In this document: positions 34,965 to 44,800 of the stretch, piece by piece
How the letters are laid out: each line of letters begins with the position of its first letter
Position numbering within the stretch: position 1 is the stretch's first letter
Assembly (NCBI GenBank): GCA_029560585.1
Contig: JAKQKQ010000187.1
Location: 1 to 64,000, forward strand
Origin: Verrucomicrobiota bacterium
Lineage (GTDB): Bacteria; Verrucomicrobiota; Verrucomicrobiia; JADLBR01
Length of the DNA stretch: 64,000 nt
Reading direction: 5' to 3'
Position numbers and translations under genes: made by a program
Notes under the pieces: model-generated
Databases searched by the model: none
The model's input: the letters and a program-made list of their open reading frames with translations, nothing else
Told to the model about the DNA's origin: nothing

Positions 34965-36439
34965 GGGCTTGGTCGGCTGGTGACGGCGTAGATGTTGGCG
35001 CTGCGGAAGAAGAACCGAAGCCGGATGGTCCGACCGGCGAGCTGGCGTGCGGTGGCATCGCCCCATTTCAGCGGGATGTCGCGCCGATCCTCATTGCGGA
35101 TAACGCACTTCTCCCGCTCAAACCCCGGAATGATGCTCCCGTTTTCGTCGAGGGCGGCGACCATCACATAGGCCTGATCTTTGGCGAAGGGCCGATCGGG
35201 CGCGGGCGATGCGGCATTCAGGAACAAATCCGTCTCCGGCACCGGCAACGGCCTTGTCGAAAACTCGCCGTTGGCACGAGCACTGATATAGCTGATGCGG
35301 TCCTCCGGCAGGCCCAGCAGCAGGTTACCGCGCGCAAACAGGATCGTTCCGTTCACGATCATGGGATGGGTCTCGAGCCGAGGGATCTGGGGGAACATGT
35401 CCAGGGCGTTGACCCCGCGAGCCGGGCGTTCCCAGCGCAGGCCGTCGCGGCTGACCCACCACTCGTTGTCCAGTTGGGGCCCGTGCTTGCGAGGTGACAG
35501 CGGGCTGGCCGCGTAGTTGAGCACCATCATGTAGGCCCGGTCGTGGTACCAGAAGCCGTTGCCGCTGTAGAATTCGAGATCCGGAGGGTCATCGGCATCA
35601 GGCACGGTCAGGAACTCCGCCGGGACGGCGCCTTTGCGACCGTTGCGATTCCAGACATCGGATAGTGAGACGGACGGTTCCCACCGGCGTCCGTCGGGGC
35701 TGGAGCGGGTCATCAGCACCCGCCGATCGCGCAAGGAATCGTCACCCAGCGCGGGCGTTGGGCCGCCGTGATCGAGAATGTGCTTGCGATGCGGCTGCAG
35801 GCTCTTGTTGACACAGACGAATCGGCGCAGGACCGGGCTCCAGAAGAGGCTCATCGCATCACCGTCGTAGAACAATGGATTGCCGGGATGCTCCTGCCAT
35901 CGCCTGCCGTCGGAGCTGAAAAATGCCGTGTAGGCAAATCCAGAGCGGTCCACCTTGAGTTTCAACAGGAGGTACTCCCTGGCGTCCGAATTGTAGGCCA
36001 TCGCGCAATGATCCGTCCACGCAGCCGGTTTCGGCTCAAACACTGACTCCGCGCCCTCGAGCATCACGCCATCGCGCGTTGTCGCTCGGAGAAGCTTCCA
36101 AGTCGTGACCCTGTCATACGGTTTATCGCCGCGACTGATCTCCGTCATCCGTTGGCCAAACACCTCCCACGCGCCGCCCGGATGCGGAAAGCAGCCGATT
36201 ATGGTAAAGTCGGGTGGCTCGTACTCGCGGATGCGCCGTACGGGCGTCACGCCAAAGTGCAGCGCCCCCCAAGTATTGGTGACGTCGCCGGCGCCGGAGA
36301 AGAGTAGTTTCCATTGCGCCAAAGGGGGCATTGCGTGCAGCGCCGGTTCTGGTGGAACCGCATTCTCTGGCACGGTGTCGGCGGCAGAGAGCGCGGCAAA
36401 CTGCGCAAACAGCACCGAGAGGAGGAGGATACTTTTCAT
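34961..36439 (-). CDS. Exported GH43/GH32-like propeller protein, relative of its neighbour
   Basis: This 492-residue protein has a signal peptide (ILLLSVLFAQFAALSA). Propeller repeats include TRDGVMLEG, AFFSSDGRRWQEHPGNPLFYDGD, TRSSPDGRRWEPSV and WWVSRDGLRWERPARG. Its order of blades and C-terminal sandwich (EKCVIRNEDRRDIPLKW ... RTIRLRFFFRSANIYAV) parallels the gene downstream, so the pair probably arose by duplication and then diverged widely. The catalytic residues are not evident. ATG 36439 was chosen as the first start giving a signal peptide. It lies 31 bases after the beta-helix gene. Confidence 0.68.
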   Translation of the reverse strand: MKSILLLSVLFAQFAALSAADTVPENAVPPEPALHAMPPLAQWKLLFSGAGDVTNTWGALHFGVTPVRRIREYEPPDFTIIGCFPHPGGAWEVFGQRMTEISRGDKPYDRVTTWKLLRATTRDGVMLEGAESVFEPKPAAWTDHCAMAYNSDAREYLLLKLKVDRSGFAYTAFFSSDGRRWQEHPGNPLFYDGDAMSLFWSPVLRRFVCVNKSLQPHRKHILDHGGPTPALGDDSLRDRRVLMTRSSPDGRRWEPSVSLSDVWNRNGRKGAVPAEFLTVPDADDPPDLEFYSGNGFWYHDRAYMMVLNYAASPLSPRKHGPQLDNEWWVSRDGLRWERPARGVNALDMFPQIPRLETHPMIVNGTILFARGNLLLGLPEDRISYISARANGEFSTRPLPVPETDLFLNAASPAPDRPFAKDQAYVMVAALDENGSIIPGFEREKCVIRNEDRRDIPLKWGDATARQLAGRTIRLRFFFRSANIYAVTSRPSP

Positions 36440-36470
36440 GGGCCGTCGAAGACGGTGACTCTGAATCGAC

Positions 36471-37763
36471 TCAAGGCTGCAGTTCCTGATTGGACACGCC
36501 CGCCGCGCCGGGATGGAGCAGGTTGTTGGAGAAATGTAGTCCCCGCGGCGCGTTTGGCCCGCCCGCGACGATGACCGCATACTTGTAGCGCGGGGTGCCG
36601 ATACACTGCACGAGATTGCCCTGGATGACGACATCCGTCAGCGGCGGATCGTCGGGCTGCTGGCCCGAGTCGAACTTTAGCGGCGAACGCTCGTCGCCCC
36701 AGATCCAGTGCGCGTCTCCGTGGCCGAAGTCAGAGATGATGTTGTTGGCAATGATTGATCCGCCGTCGGCATTCGCGGCATTCGCCGCGGCCCCGGGCAT
36801 GAGGCCGATGGCCCAGAGGCTATTCCTTGTGAACTGGTTGCCGATGATGAGCACGTTGCGCGATCCGTGCATGGCCTTCATGCCCATGAACGAGTTCGCG
36901 ATGACGTTGTTGGCCACGATGACATGATCGCTGTGCAGGTCTATGCCCTGCGCGGCGTTCTCGACGTGGTTCCCGATGATGCGCGTGAGGTCGCTCACCT
37001 CCGGCGCCGTGACAATGATCCCGGAGCCCTGTTGCCAGTTATCCGAATAAGCCGCGTCCCAGGCCGCCTGGCTGAGGAACGTCCCTTTCTGCGCGTTCTT
37101 CTTCACCCAGTCGCCGAGCTTGTACTTCGCCTTGGTCTCTGGGGTGGGGACAAGGTTTTCCTCGATGACGCGGTTGCCTTCTATTAGCGTGCCCGTGCTG
37201 TATCCCACGCTGATGCCTGTGCCGTCGGTGCAGTTGAAGGCGTACCCCCAGTCCTTGCTGCTCGTGCGATCGTCCACGCTCACCCGCATATAGTTCCTCA
37301 CCGAGCAGCGGCTGATTCGGGTGCCCTTGCATTCGCGCAGCGTGATGGCGCCAGAGCGCGTCCGATTGTCGAGCACGCGCACATTCTCCAAAACCAGATC
37401 CCGGCATCTGATCGCCAAGATGCCTTCATTGTTCGTCTCCATCTTCCCTTCTGGCCGCGTGAGCGTGAGATCGTGGACCTCCGCGGCATTCGCGCCCTCG
37501 ATCTCGATGATCGGCTGATCCGGCCTTTGCTGGATGATGCGGCCTGGACCAAACAGCCCCGCCCTCTCACCTCGGATGCGGATCTTCTCCGCGATCGGAT
37601 AGTCACCCGCCGGCACGAAGACCATCCGTCCCGGATTTGCGTCGAGGGCGGCCTGGATGGAGTCATATGCGGCCACAGAAAGCTCGCCCGTCGCACGAGG
37701 CGTAACGCCGGGCAGGCAGAGCAGGAATGCGAGGAGGTGGGCGTGTCCATTCATGGTCGTCAT
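36471..37763 (-). CDS. Exported right-handed beta-helix protein (NosD-like)
   Basis: This 430-residue protein has a short signal peptide (LLAFLLCLPGVTPRATG). From about residue 30 it is a parallel beta-helix: SIQAALDANPGRMVFVPAGDYPI, then LVLENVRVLDNRTRSGAITLRECKGTRISRCSVRNY, DHVIVANNVIANSFMGMKAM, NVLIIGNQFTRNS and VVIQGNLVQCIG. These are the turn patterns of NosD/parallel-beta-helix-repeat proteins, which include lyases, epimerases and non-catalytic glycan binders. The ATG overlaps the stop of the upstream sialidase-like gene. The catalytic role is unproven. Confidence 0.78.
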   Translation of the reverse strand: MTTMNGHAHLLAFLLCLPGVTPRATGELSVAAYDSIQAALDANPGRMVFVPAGDYPIAEKIRIRGERAGLFGPGRIIQQRPDQPIIEIEGANAAEVHDLTLTRPEGKMETNNEGILAIRCRDLVLENVRVLDNRTRSGAITLRECKGTRISRCSVRNYMRVSVDDRTSSKDWGYAFNCTDGTGISVGYSTGTLIEGNRVIEENLVPTPETKAKYKLGDWVKKNAQKGTFLSQAAWDAAYSDNWQQGSGIIVTAPEVSDLTRIIGNHVENAAQGIDLHSDHVIVANNVIANSFMGMKAMHGSRNVLIIGNQFTRNSLWAIGLMPGAAANAANADGGSIIANNIISDFGHGDAHWIWGDERSPLKFDSGQQPDDPPLTDVVIQGNLVQCIGTPRYKYAVIVAGGPNAPRGLHFSNNLLHPGAAGVSNQELQP

Positions 37764-39583
37764 TGCTCCAATACACGGCTCCCTAGCGACCCGAAATCCA
37801 CGAGGAACTCGGAGCCGGAGAGGCTGTAGATATAGTCCACCTCAAAGCCGTCGCCGAGGTAGAGGCGAGGCGTCGGGTTCACAATTGGATTCGGGAACGT
37901 CTTTTGCGATTGCCCGTTTACGGCGACGCTAAAGTCCCCACCGCGCACGGAGACGTGCAACGCGTGCCACTGCTGCATCGGAAAGTCGCATACCGGCACC
38001 CACTGGTTACGCGTGTAGGCGTAGAGTTTGCCGGGGCGGTTGGAGGGCATCCCGAGCCGGATGGGGATTCGATCGCCGAGCGAAAAGAAAACCAGCCTGC
38101 CAACGGGTTGGAGCCGCAGCACCTTCGTCTCGAATTGAAACTCCAGCGACTGTCCGGCGCCGAGGCCCACCGGATCGATGTCCACGCCCGCGCTGGCCCG
38201 CGCGCTGAACTGGATCGTCTTGCGCCCCTCGGTCGTCTTCACACGCGGCAGCGCGGTGCGGGCGTCCGGATTGGTGCGGACAACCTTGTTCTTGCCCGCC
38301 TCATTCTTGATGTCCTGCATCTTGACCAACTCCTTCGAGCGCGGCCAGACGTAGTAACGGCCCGCCTGTGGCGCGGGCGTGACGACCGCGCCCTCGATGC
38401 CCCGCGGCCGATCGCCGGGGCCAACCGTATAGGCGAGGTAGATGTTGCCTGCGTGTGCGACGCCCTGCGGGTAGGCGCTGATGACACCCGGCCCCGACAG
38501 CGGCGGGCCGGCCACGAAATCATCCGCGCCGCTGCGGCTAAAATGCAGCGCCACGTTGAGGCGCGTCGAGTAGTCGCGATGGTTCACAAACGCGTCCTGC
38601 TGCAACAGGCAGTAGCGCCCGCCGTCGAGCCGAAAAATCTGTGGCCGGCAGTTGGCCGTCTCCATGAACGAATAGACCGGGTCGTCAGCGAAAACGACCT
38701 GCGTACCTTTCGCCGAGCCGGTGCCGACCGTCGTCAGCCGCCATTGCGTGCCATGCGGTACGCCCTTGGTGAAGTTGCGCATGAAGGCGCGGATTTTTCC
38801 GTCGCCCTGCTCGTAGAGGAATGGCTCCCACTGCCCCTCGGCGTCGTCCACCGAACTGATCGGGTTGGAGCAGCGCCAGGTCGCGCCACCATCATCGGTA
38901 TAGAAACAGGCATTCCAGCGGCGCACGACGCTGTTGGTCGAATGCCCGCCTCCCGCGTCATGCTTCGGATCGCGGTGGTTCAGCGTGACCGGCGCCAGCA
39001 CGCGGCCCGATTTCAGCAACACCGGATTCTGGCTGGCGAAGATGGAGCAAGGCTGCCCGTCCACATCCTGGCGGCGCTGGATGCGGCGATGACTCCAGTC
39101 GTTACTGCCTTTCTCCATCGTGCTCAGGTAAAGGCCGTCGAGTTCGGGATTCTTGCTATTGAACGACCAGACGCACCAAAGTTGGCGGCCCTGATAATTC
39201 AATAGGTTCGGCTGCCACTGGACGCCTTGCGGATCAGGGGGCAACGCGCCGGGCCCGCCTTGCGCAAGTTTCGCCGGCGCGCCCCATTGTTCGAAGTCCG
39301 CGCTCGTGGCCCAGACGTTCACCTGGCCCGGCTTGCCTTCGAGGTGCGTCTCCGCGTGCGCGCCCCACACCGCGTGGAAGCGCCCGTCGAACCACTCGAC
39401 CGACGCCATGTGGTTGTAGGCGTAGTGACCCTCCGCCAGCTTTCCCTCGTGAATGACGACGCGCTTCACCTCCGGTTGGTAGAAGTCGTAACGGCGCCAG
39501 GCCGCGCCATCGCCAGCGGCCACTGCCATCACGGCGTTCGGAGAAGCCAACAAGAGCGCGGCGAAGACTCTGATTTCTCTCAT
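37760..39583 (-). CDS. Exported sialidase-like propeller with C-terminal lectin-like domain
   Basis: This 607-residue protein has a signal peptide (IRVFAALLLASPNAVMAVA). The propeller (about 30-430) contains HMASVEWFDGRFHAVWGAHAETHLEGKPGQ, WATSADFEQW, FYTDDGGATWR and QPCSIFASQNPVLLKSGRVLAPVTLNHRD. A C-terminal lectin-like region ends in LSGSEFLVDFGSLGSRVLEQ. The C-terminal motif LSGSEFLVD recurs in a gene stump at 61573-61665. Its start region matches the products of 30244-31983 in order and spacing, so they are paralogues. It begins a chain of six tightly linked genes running to 30244. Confidence 0.78.
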   Translation of the reverse strand: MREIRVFAALLLASPNAVMAVAAGDGAAWRRYDFYQPEVKRVVIHEGKLAEGHYAYNHMASVEWFDGRFHAVWGAHAETHLEGKPGQVNVWATSADFEQWGAPAKLAQGGPGALPPDPQGVQWQPNLLNYQGRQLWCVWSFNSKNPELDGLYLSTMEKGSNDWSHRRIQRRQDVDGQPCSIFASQNPVLLKSGRVLAPVTLNHRDPKHDAGGGHSTNSVVRRWNACFYTDDGGATWRCSNPISSVDDAEGQWEPFLYEQGDGKIRAFMRNFTKGVPHGTQWRLTTVGTGSAKGTQVVFADDPVYSFMETANCRPQIFRLDGGRYCLLQQDAFVNHRDYSTRLNVALHFSRSGADDFVAGPPLSGPGVISAYPQGVAHAGNIYLAYTVGPGDRPRGIEGAVVTPAPQAGRYYVWPRSKELVKMQDIKNEAGKNKVVRTNPDARTALPRVKTTEGRKTIQFSARASAGVDIDPVGLGAGQSLEFQFETKVLRLQPVGRLVFFSLGDRIPIRLGMPSNRPGKLYAYTRNQWVPVCDFPMQQWHALHVSVRGGDFSVAVNGQSQKTFPNPIVNPTPRLYLGDGFEVDYIYSLSGSEFLVDFGSLGSRVLEQ

Positions 39584-39694
39584 GGCGTTGGTTCGCCCGT
39601 GTTCGATCACGACCCGTTTTCCCATAGGTTATCGGGACGCCCCCCGGATGTGAAGAAATCCCTCTTTGCCCATTTCGCCTGTCATCGTGTTCTG

Positions 39695-41809
39695 TCATCC
39701 CCCTTCGCGGCACCGTCCCAGAAGGAAGCAGCATCCGAGAGACGGCAAGGGCTGATCCACCGTGACATGGCTTACTCCGTCGCGTGATGTGATCTTCAGT
39801 GGATGAAGTTCTCCCTTCGTATCGATGCGGGACCATTTGCACGCGGCCAGTTCTGCCGTCAGGCCGATGGTCGCCGCAAGCGCAGGGGCGCTGCTCAGGT
39901 TCCAGAGGGTCAACAGCATTTCCCGACCTGAGCAGAGCCGGAGCGCCTTCAACAGGAAACTCCCCTCGGACGTGGTATGGGCCGGAATTGACTTGCCTTG
40001 CACCCACTCGATCGCCCGCACGAGATTCGGCGTGCTCCAGCAGCTCAGGAGCGACTCGCCGACCGTTGCATCGGCCGACGCATTGAGCAGGGCGAAACGC
40101 GCGCCCGAAGGACTGGTCCACCTCATAAGATGGGGAACGCTGATTCGCCTCCGGTCATCCAGGTAGCTAACGAGCGTGTGCCCCCCGGGGACGTTGATGC
40201 GGAAGGGCAGATGCCCCTTATCCTCCAGTCGTCCGACAAAATAGTAAAACGGCCACAGCTCGAAGCCCCCGTCGCGCCGCTCGTAGCGGATGTGCATCAC
40301 ATCGTTGGCCGCGCACCGGTTGCCCAGCGTCAATCCGATGTTGTCCAGCCGCCCGCGCGCCTGAAGAACCTGCACGGCGCGCAAGTCCAGAAAAGCCCCG
40401 GTCTGGAGCACCTTGTCAAGCCGGGCATCACTCAGGTATTGGAGTGAATTCCCCCAGTGCAGGACGGCCGACTCCGGCCGCCGTACGGAGCAGATGGGAA
40501 CCCCGCGCGCCTGAAGCGCCTTGAGATAGGGTTTTGTTGGGCCCAGCTTGTGCATGTCCGGGTCTTGCCAGAACCCCACCCCGGCAACCTCGGTGGCACC
40601 CTGGAGCAATTCTTCGACCGCCCAGATCTCTCCCTTCCGCTCGGCAAAATAGTCCACCAGCGACCGCGACTCCGAGGCCGGCACCTTTGCCCCAAAACTG
40701 TTCAGACTCAACGCGACTCGTGGCTCGCCCAGGGACAGGATGTAGGCGTGGTGGGCGAAAGCCGCCACCGGTGACTTCAGTGCCGGATCGTAGGGATAGT
40801 TTTCGCATTCGGGGAACAGCTGAAAATCCTCGGGCAGGCTCGCCTTCCAAAAGTCAAGGTTCCCGAAACGGTCCGGGTAGTCACCCAGGGGAACATCCTC
40901 CCGGTAAAGAGGGATCTGTGGGCGCACGAAAGGGCGGCCTTGTCCCGCCAGGGCACGCGCAACGCGTCCCACATCATGCTGGACCCCGGCGGCGTGCATA
41001 TGGCCAAGGCGCGTGGCCGGCGATACCGCATGAACCGACTCGCGCAGCGCCTCGGCCAGGGCGACCAGATCGTCCGTCATCAGATCTGACATCAGCGCCC
41101 TGGCATTGCGGTCCCCGCCCTTGAGCAGCGCTTGCACCGCCATGGGATCATTGGTGCAGCCGAAGCGAGCAGAAAAACGGGCCACCCGCTGGGGCGCAAA
41201 GCACTGCGACTGCCTTATCGTGAAGTCGTCATCCACAAAGAGCAGGTCCGGCTTCAGCTGGCCATAGAGGCGATAGGCTTCCTTGAGATACTCCCTCAAT
41301 TCGGGGCAAAGCGGGTCCAGCGCCGGATGAGTTCCGGGTCGCCCGTCCGCTTGGATTTGGCGCAGAAAGCCGAACTGCTCCACCTCGCGCTGGGGGACAT
41401 AGAGATGCCCCAGCGTGTGCATCACATTGAGGTGGAAGACCACCCCCCCTCCCTTCAGCCGATCCGCGCACCAGGCGAGGTGATCGCAGACCTCTTTCAA
41501 CGCCTCGATCGTCCTGAACTGCGGGCTGCCAAGATAATCAGTCGTAAAAAGGAACGCCTCGCTAATGCCAACCCGCTCGCAAGTGGTGAGCAATTCGGCG
41601 AGGTGTTCGTCCCTGCCCTCCGTCGGCACGTAATATCGGAGAATCGCCCCGCCTCGGATCGCGCCGGGGCGCCCGGTGGTGGTCTGGGCGAGCGGACCCG
41701 ACGCGGCCCCGCCGGCCCACCGAAGCGGCAATACCGATGGCGCCGCGGCCAAGGCGGAACTCCCGAGAAATTCGCGCCGTGTGATCTGGCCGGATGGGTG
41801 ATTCCTCAT
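39695..41809 (-). CDS. Tat-exported barrel protein of unknown family
   Basis: This 704-residue protein has a twin-arginine signal (QITRREFLGSSALAAAPSVLPL). The next 350 residues have the alternating pattern of a TIM barrel: ISEAFLFTTDYLGSPQ, GGGVVFHLNVMHTLGHLYVPQ, KPDLLFVDDDFTIRQSQ (acidic cluster at a strand end), TRLGHMHAAGVQHD, FQLFPECENYPYDP and SLGEPRVALSLNSFG. The last 200 residues look like beta-sandwich domains (GHTLVSYLDDRRRISVPH, REMLLTLWNLSSAPALA). It is probably a glycoside hydrolase with catalytic carboxylates at strand ends, but I do not recognise the family. ATG 41809 is 20 bases after the stop of the fusion gene. Confidence 0.65.
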   Translation of the reverse strand: MRNHPSGQITRREFLGSSALAAAPSVLPLRWAGGAASGPLAQTTTGRPGAIRGGAILRYYVPTEGRDEHLAELLTTCERVGISEAFLFTTDYLGSPQFRTIEALKEVCDHLAWCADRLKGGGVVFHLNVMHTLGHLYVPQREVEQFGFLRQIQADGRPGTHPALDPLCPELREYLKEAYRLYGQLKPDLLFVDDDFTIRQSQCFAPQRVARFSARFGCTNDPMAVQALLKGGDRNARALMSDLMTDDLVALAEALRESVHAVSPATRLGHMHAAGVQHDVGRVARALAGQGRPFVRPQIPLYREDVPLGDYPDRFGNLDFWKASLPEDFQLFPECENYPYDPALKSPVAAFAHHAYILSLGEPRVALSLNSFGAKVPASESRSLVDYFAERKGEIWAVEELLQGATEVAGVGFWQDPDMHKLGPTKPYLKALQARGVPICSVRRPESAVLHWGNSLQYLSDARLDKVLQTGAFLDLRAVQVLQARGRLDNIGLTLGNRCAANDVMHIRYERRDGGFELWPFYYFVGRLEDKGHLPFRINVPGGHTLVSYLDDRRRISVPHLMRWTSPSGARFALLNASADATVGESLLSCWSTPNLVRAIEWVQGKSIPAHTTSEGSFLLKALRLCSGREMLLTLWNLSSAPALAATIGLTAELAACKWSRIDTKGELHPLKITSRDGVSHVTVDQPLPSLGCCFLLGRCREGG

Positions 41810-41829
41810 ATCGTTCCCTTCGAACCCCG

Positions 41830-44800
41830 TCACGGTGCCTTCATGTCGACCAGAAGGGAGTCGGGCAGGTATTTGCCCAGCAGGTAGTATTTGCGGTCGG
41901 GATACCAGAGGACGCGCTGGCCGCGCCATTCGGTGAGGCTCGGATACGTGGCGATTTCGGCGGTCTTCTTCGGACCGACGATCACACCCTGCGTGTCGAG
42001 GATTTGCTTCGGGAAGCTGAACCAGATCGGCTGGTGGGCCGCGGGGCGAAATTCGCCCACCGCGATGAACGCCGGGTTGCGGAGATAGTTGGCCTGATTG
42101 ACGGTCCATTTCGTCTTCCACTGGCTGTAGTCGCCGCGGGTGCCGTCGTTGTTGTGGAACACGAGCAGGAAGCGCCCGTCGGCAAGGGGGTAGATCGGGG
42201 CTGGCGCGAGCGGCTGCGGGACGGGGTCTCCGCCGTCCCGATAGCACAGCGGCTCCGGTTTGCGCCACGTCGTCCCGTCGTCATCAGACACGCTGTACCA
42301 GATCGCGCCCGCCATCGTGCGCATCGCCACGAGCAGTCGGCCGTCCGGCAGCAGCACGACGCACGGTTCCTGCGCGACGGACATGTCGGGGAACACGCGG
42401 TTTGGAACCTCCAGACCCTCGCGATCCGTCGGCAGCCATGTGACCTTCAGATCTTTCGGTTCTGGGCCATCGTCAATGTTCTCGAAACGCGCGAACGCGC
42501 AGCGACTGTCCTTGTGGACCCAGAGTTTCGATGGCCACTTCTTGACCGCCTGACTGGTCGTCGTGGTGTACCCGAGAAGATATCGACCATGCCGATCGCG
42601 CGTCGCGGTTGTCCAGAGCCAGTAACTCTTGGGGATCGCAGGATCGGGATGATCAAAGCGGTTTCGGGGCATCGGGATGTCGGCGCCCGCGGCCCATGTT
42701 GCGCCATTGTCGTCACTGTAGTGGCAACCCATGCCGCCGGACTCCTGCTTTTGCCCGGCCTCGGCGCGAGGCTGCTCCTTCACATAGACGCAATAGATGC
42801 GGCCCGTTCGTGCGACGATGGGCACACCCCAGCTCGCCTGGGGCTGCTTCGTTCCCGGCGGCGTTCCCGCGATGCGCTGCGGCGAGGACCAGTGGATGCC
42901 GTCGCCACTGCGGGCCAACATGATGCGGTTGTCGCCGCGCCCCTCGACGCTGCTCTGCGTCCACATGCCGAGGAGTTCCTCACTCTTGGGCGCCTTGAAG
43001 ACGATAAACATCTCGTTGTCGCCGTCGTGATGATCCCCCTCCTTCGGCAGATAGACGACGAGGTCGGGCTTGCTGCGTCTCCAATCGGTGGCGGGGTCCG
43101 CCAGGGCCTTCGCGGCGGACGTGCTCGGGGCCATCGCTGGGCCAGCGGTTTCCAGCGCTATGACGGTATCGGCTGGATCGACAGGTTTGGCCGGCAGCGT
43201 GATCGTGGCGTTCCCGCCCTCGCGTGTGAATCCCAGCGCCTGTTTGTCGCCCAAGATTATGGCGCGCCCGACATCCGCCCGAAGACCTTCCACGAGCAAC
43301 TTGCCGCCTGAGGGCCAATCGAACACGTGCAGATAGAGATTCTTGCCCTTGGCCGTGCATCGCCCCCATGCGGGCTGGCCGATGGGCGAAGCGGACGCCC
43401 CGTGGATGCTCTCCCCATTCTTCATCATCCAACGGCCGATTTCCTCAAGGCAGCGCACGCTCTCCTCCGGGATGGTGCCGTCGGCCTTCGGGCCGATGTT
43501 TAGCAGGAGATTGCCTCCCTTGCTGACGATGTCGACGAGGTGGCGGATGATCTGCCCCGATGATTTCCAATTGTGGTCGAGCCGGTGATAACCCCAAGAG
43601 TCGTTGATTGTCATGCACGTCTCCCACGGTTCGCCCAGCGCGGCATCCGAGATCTGGTTGTCGCCCAGCGACCGATAGTCCCACACCTCGCCCCCGACGC
43701 GGCTGTTCACCAGGCATCCGGGCTGCAGCTCATGAACCATGTTGACGATGCTCTTGCTTTCCTCGGGAGGGATGTCGTACGGCACGTCGAACCACATCAC
43801 GCCGATATCGCCGTATTGGGTCAGCAGTTCCCGGATCTGCGGCTTCGCCTTCTCGTTCAGATAGCGGATGAAATCTTCCTTCGTCCGCGCCGGAAAATCC
43901 CAGGTGTTGCCATACTTGTTCCAGTTGGCCAGCGGGTGCTGGTGATCCCGGGCGTGGCTGTAGTAGAAACCCATCTTGATCCCCTGTGCCATGGCAGCAA
44001 CGGACAGTTCCTTGGCGGGATCGCGCTTGAACGGCGCCGCGTCGACGATGTCGAAGTCCGACACCTTGGAATCGAACATCGCGAAACCGTCCTGGTGCTT
44101 CGCGACAAAGACCAGGTAGCGCATGCCCGCCCGTTTCGCCAGGCCGACCCATTCATCGGCATTGAACTTCTGCGGATTGAACTCACGGGCGAGCTTGGCG
44201 TATTCGGCCATGGGGATCTTGCAGGCCAGCATGATGTGCTCGGCGTATTTCCTTTTGAATTCCCTGCCCTCCCACACGCCCGCCGGGATGCTGAATAGCC
44301 CCCAGTGGATGAACATGCCGAACCTCGCCTCGCGCCACCACGCGATTCGACCGGAGACCGGAGCAGGCGCCCTCTCGCTCGCCTTCGCCGCCCCGATGAT
44401 TTGCAGGTCATCCACCTGTTGGCGTGAGAAAATCTGGCCCACCTCCTTGAAAAAAGGCGAGTCAAACCACTCCTTGCCAATGGTGCGGCCAAGCAAGAAG
44501 AATTTCCTGTCTGGATACCACAGCACCGGCCTGCCCTTGCGAACGGTGAAACTCGAATAGAGCGAGAGATCGAACCGGCCGCTGGTGCCTGGCTTGCCGA
44601 GGCTGACGTTGTCGTGGTCCATGAAGAACCGTGGCTCGTCGAACCACACGGGCTGGTCCGCGCCGGGCTGGAATCGGCCCGCGACCAAATAGACCGGCCG
44701 CCGATTGAACCCCGTGACGGGAGGCGTTGGCCTGTAGCCTTTGAAGTTGCCGTCGTTGTCGTGGATGAAGAGCACGTAGCGACCGCTGCCCGCCTCGTTG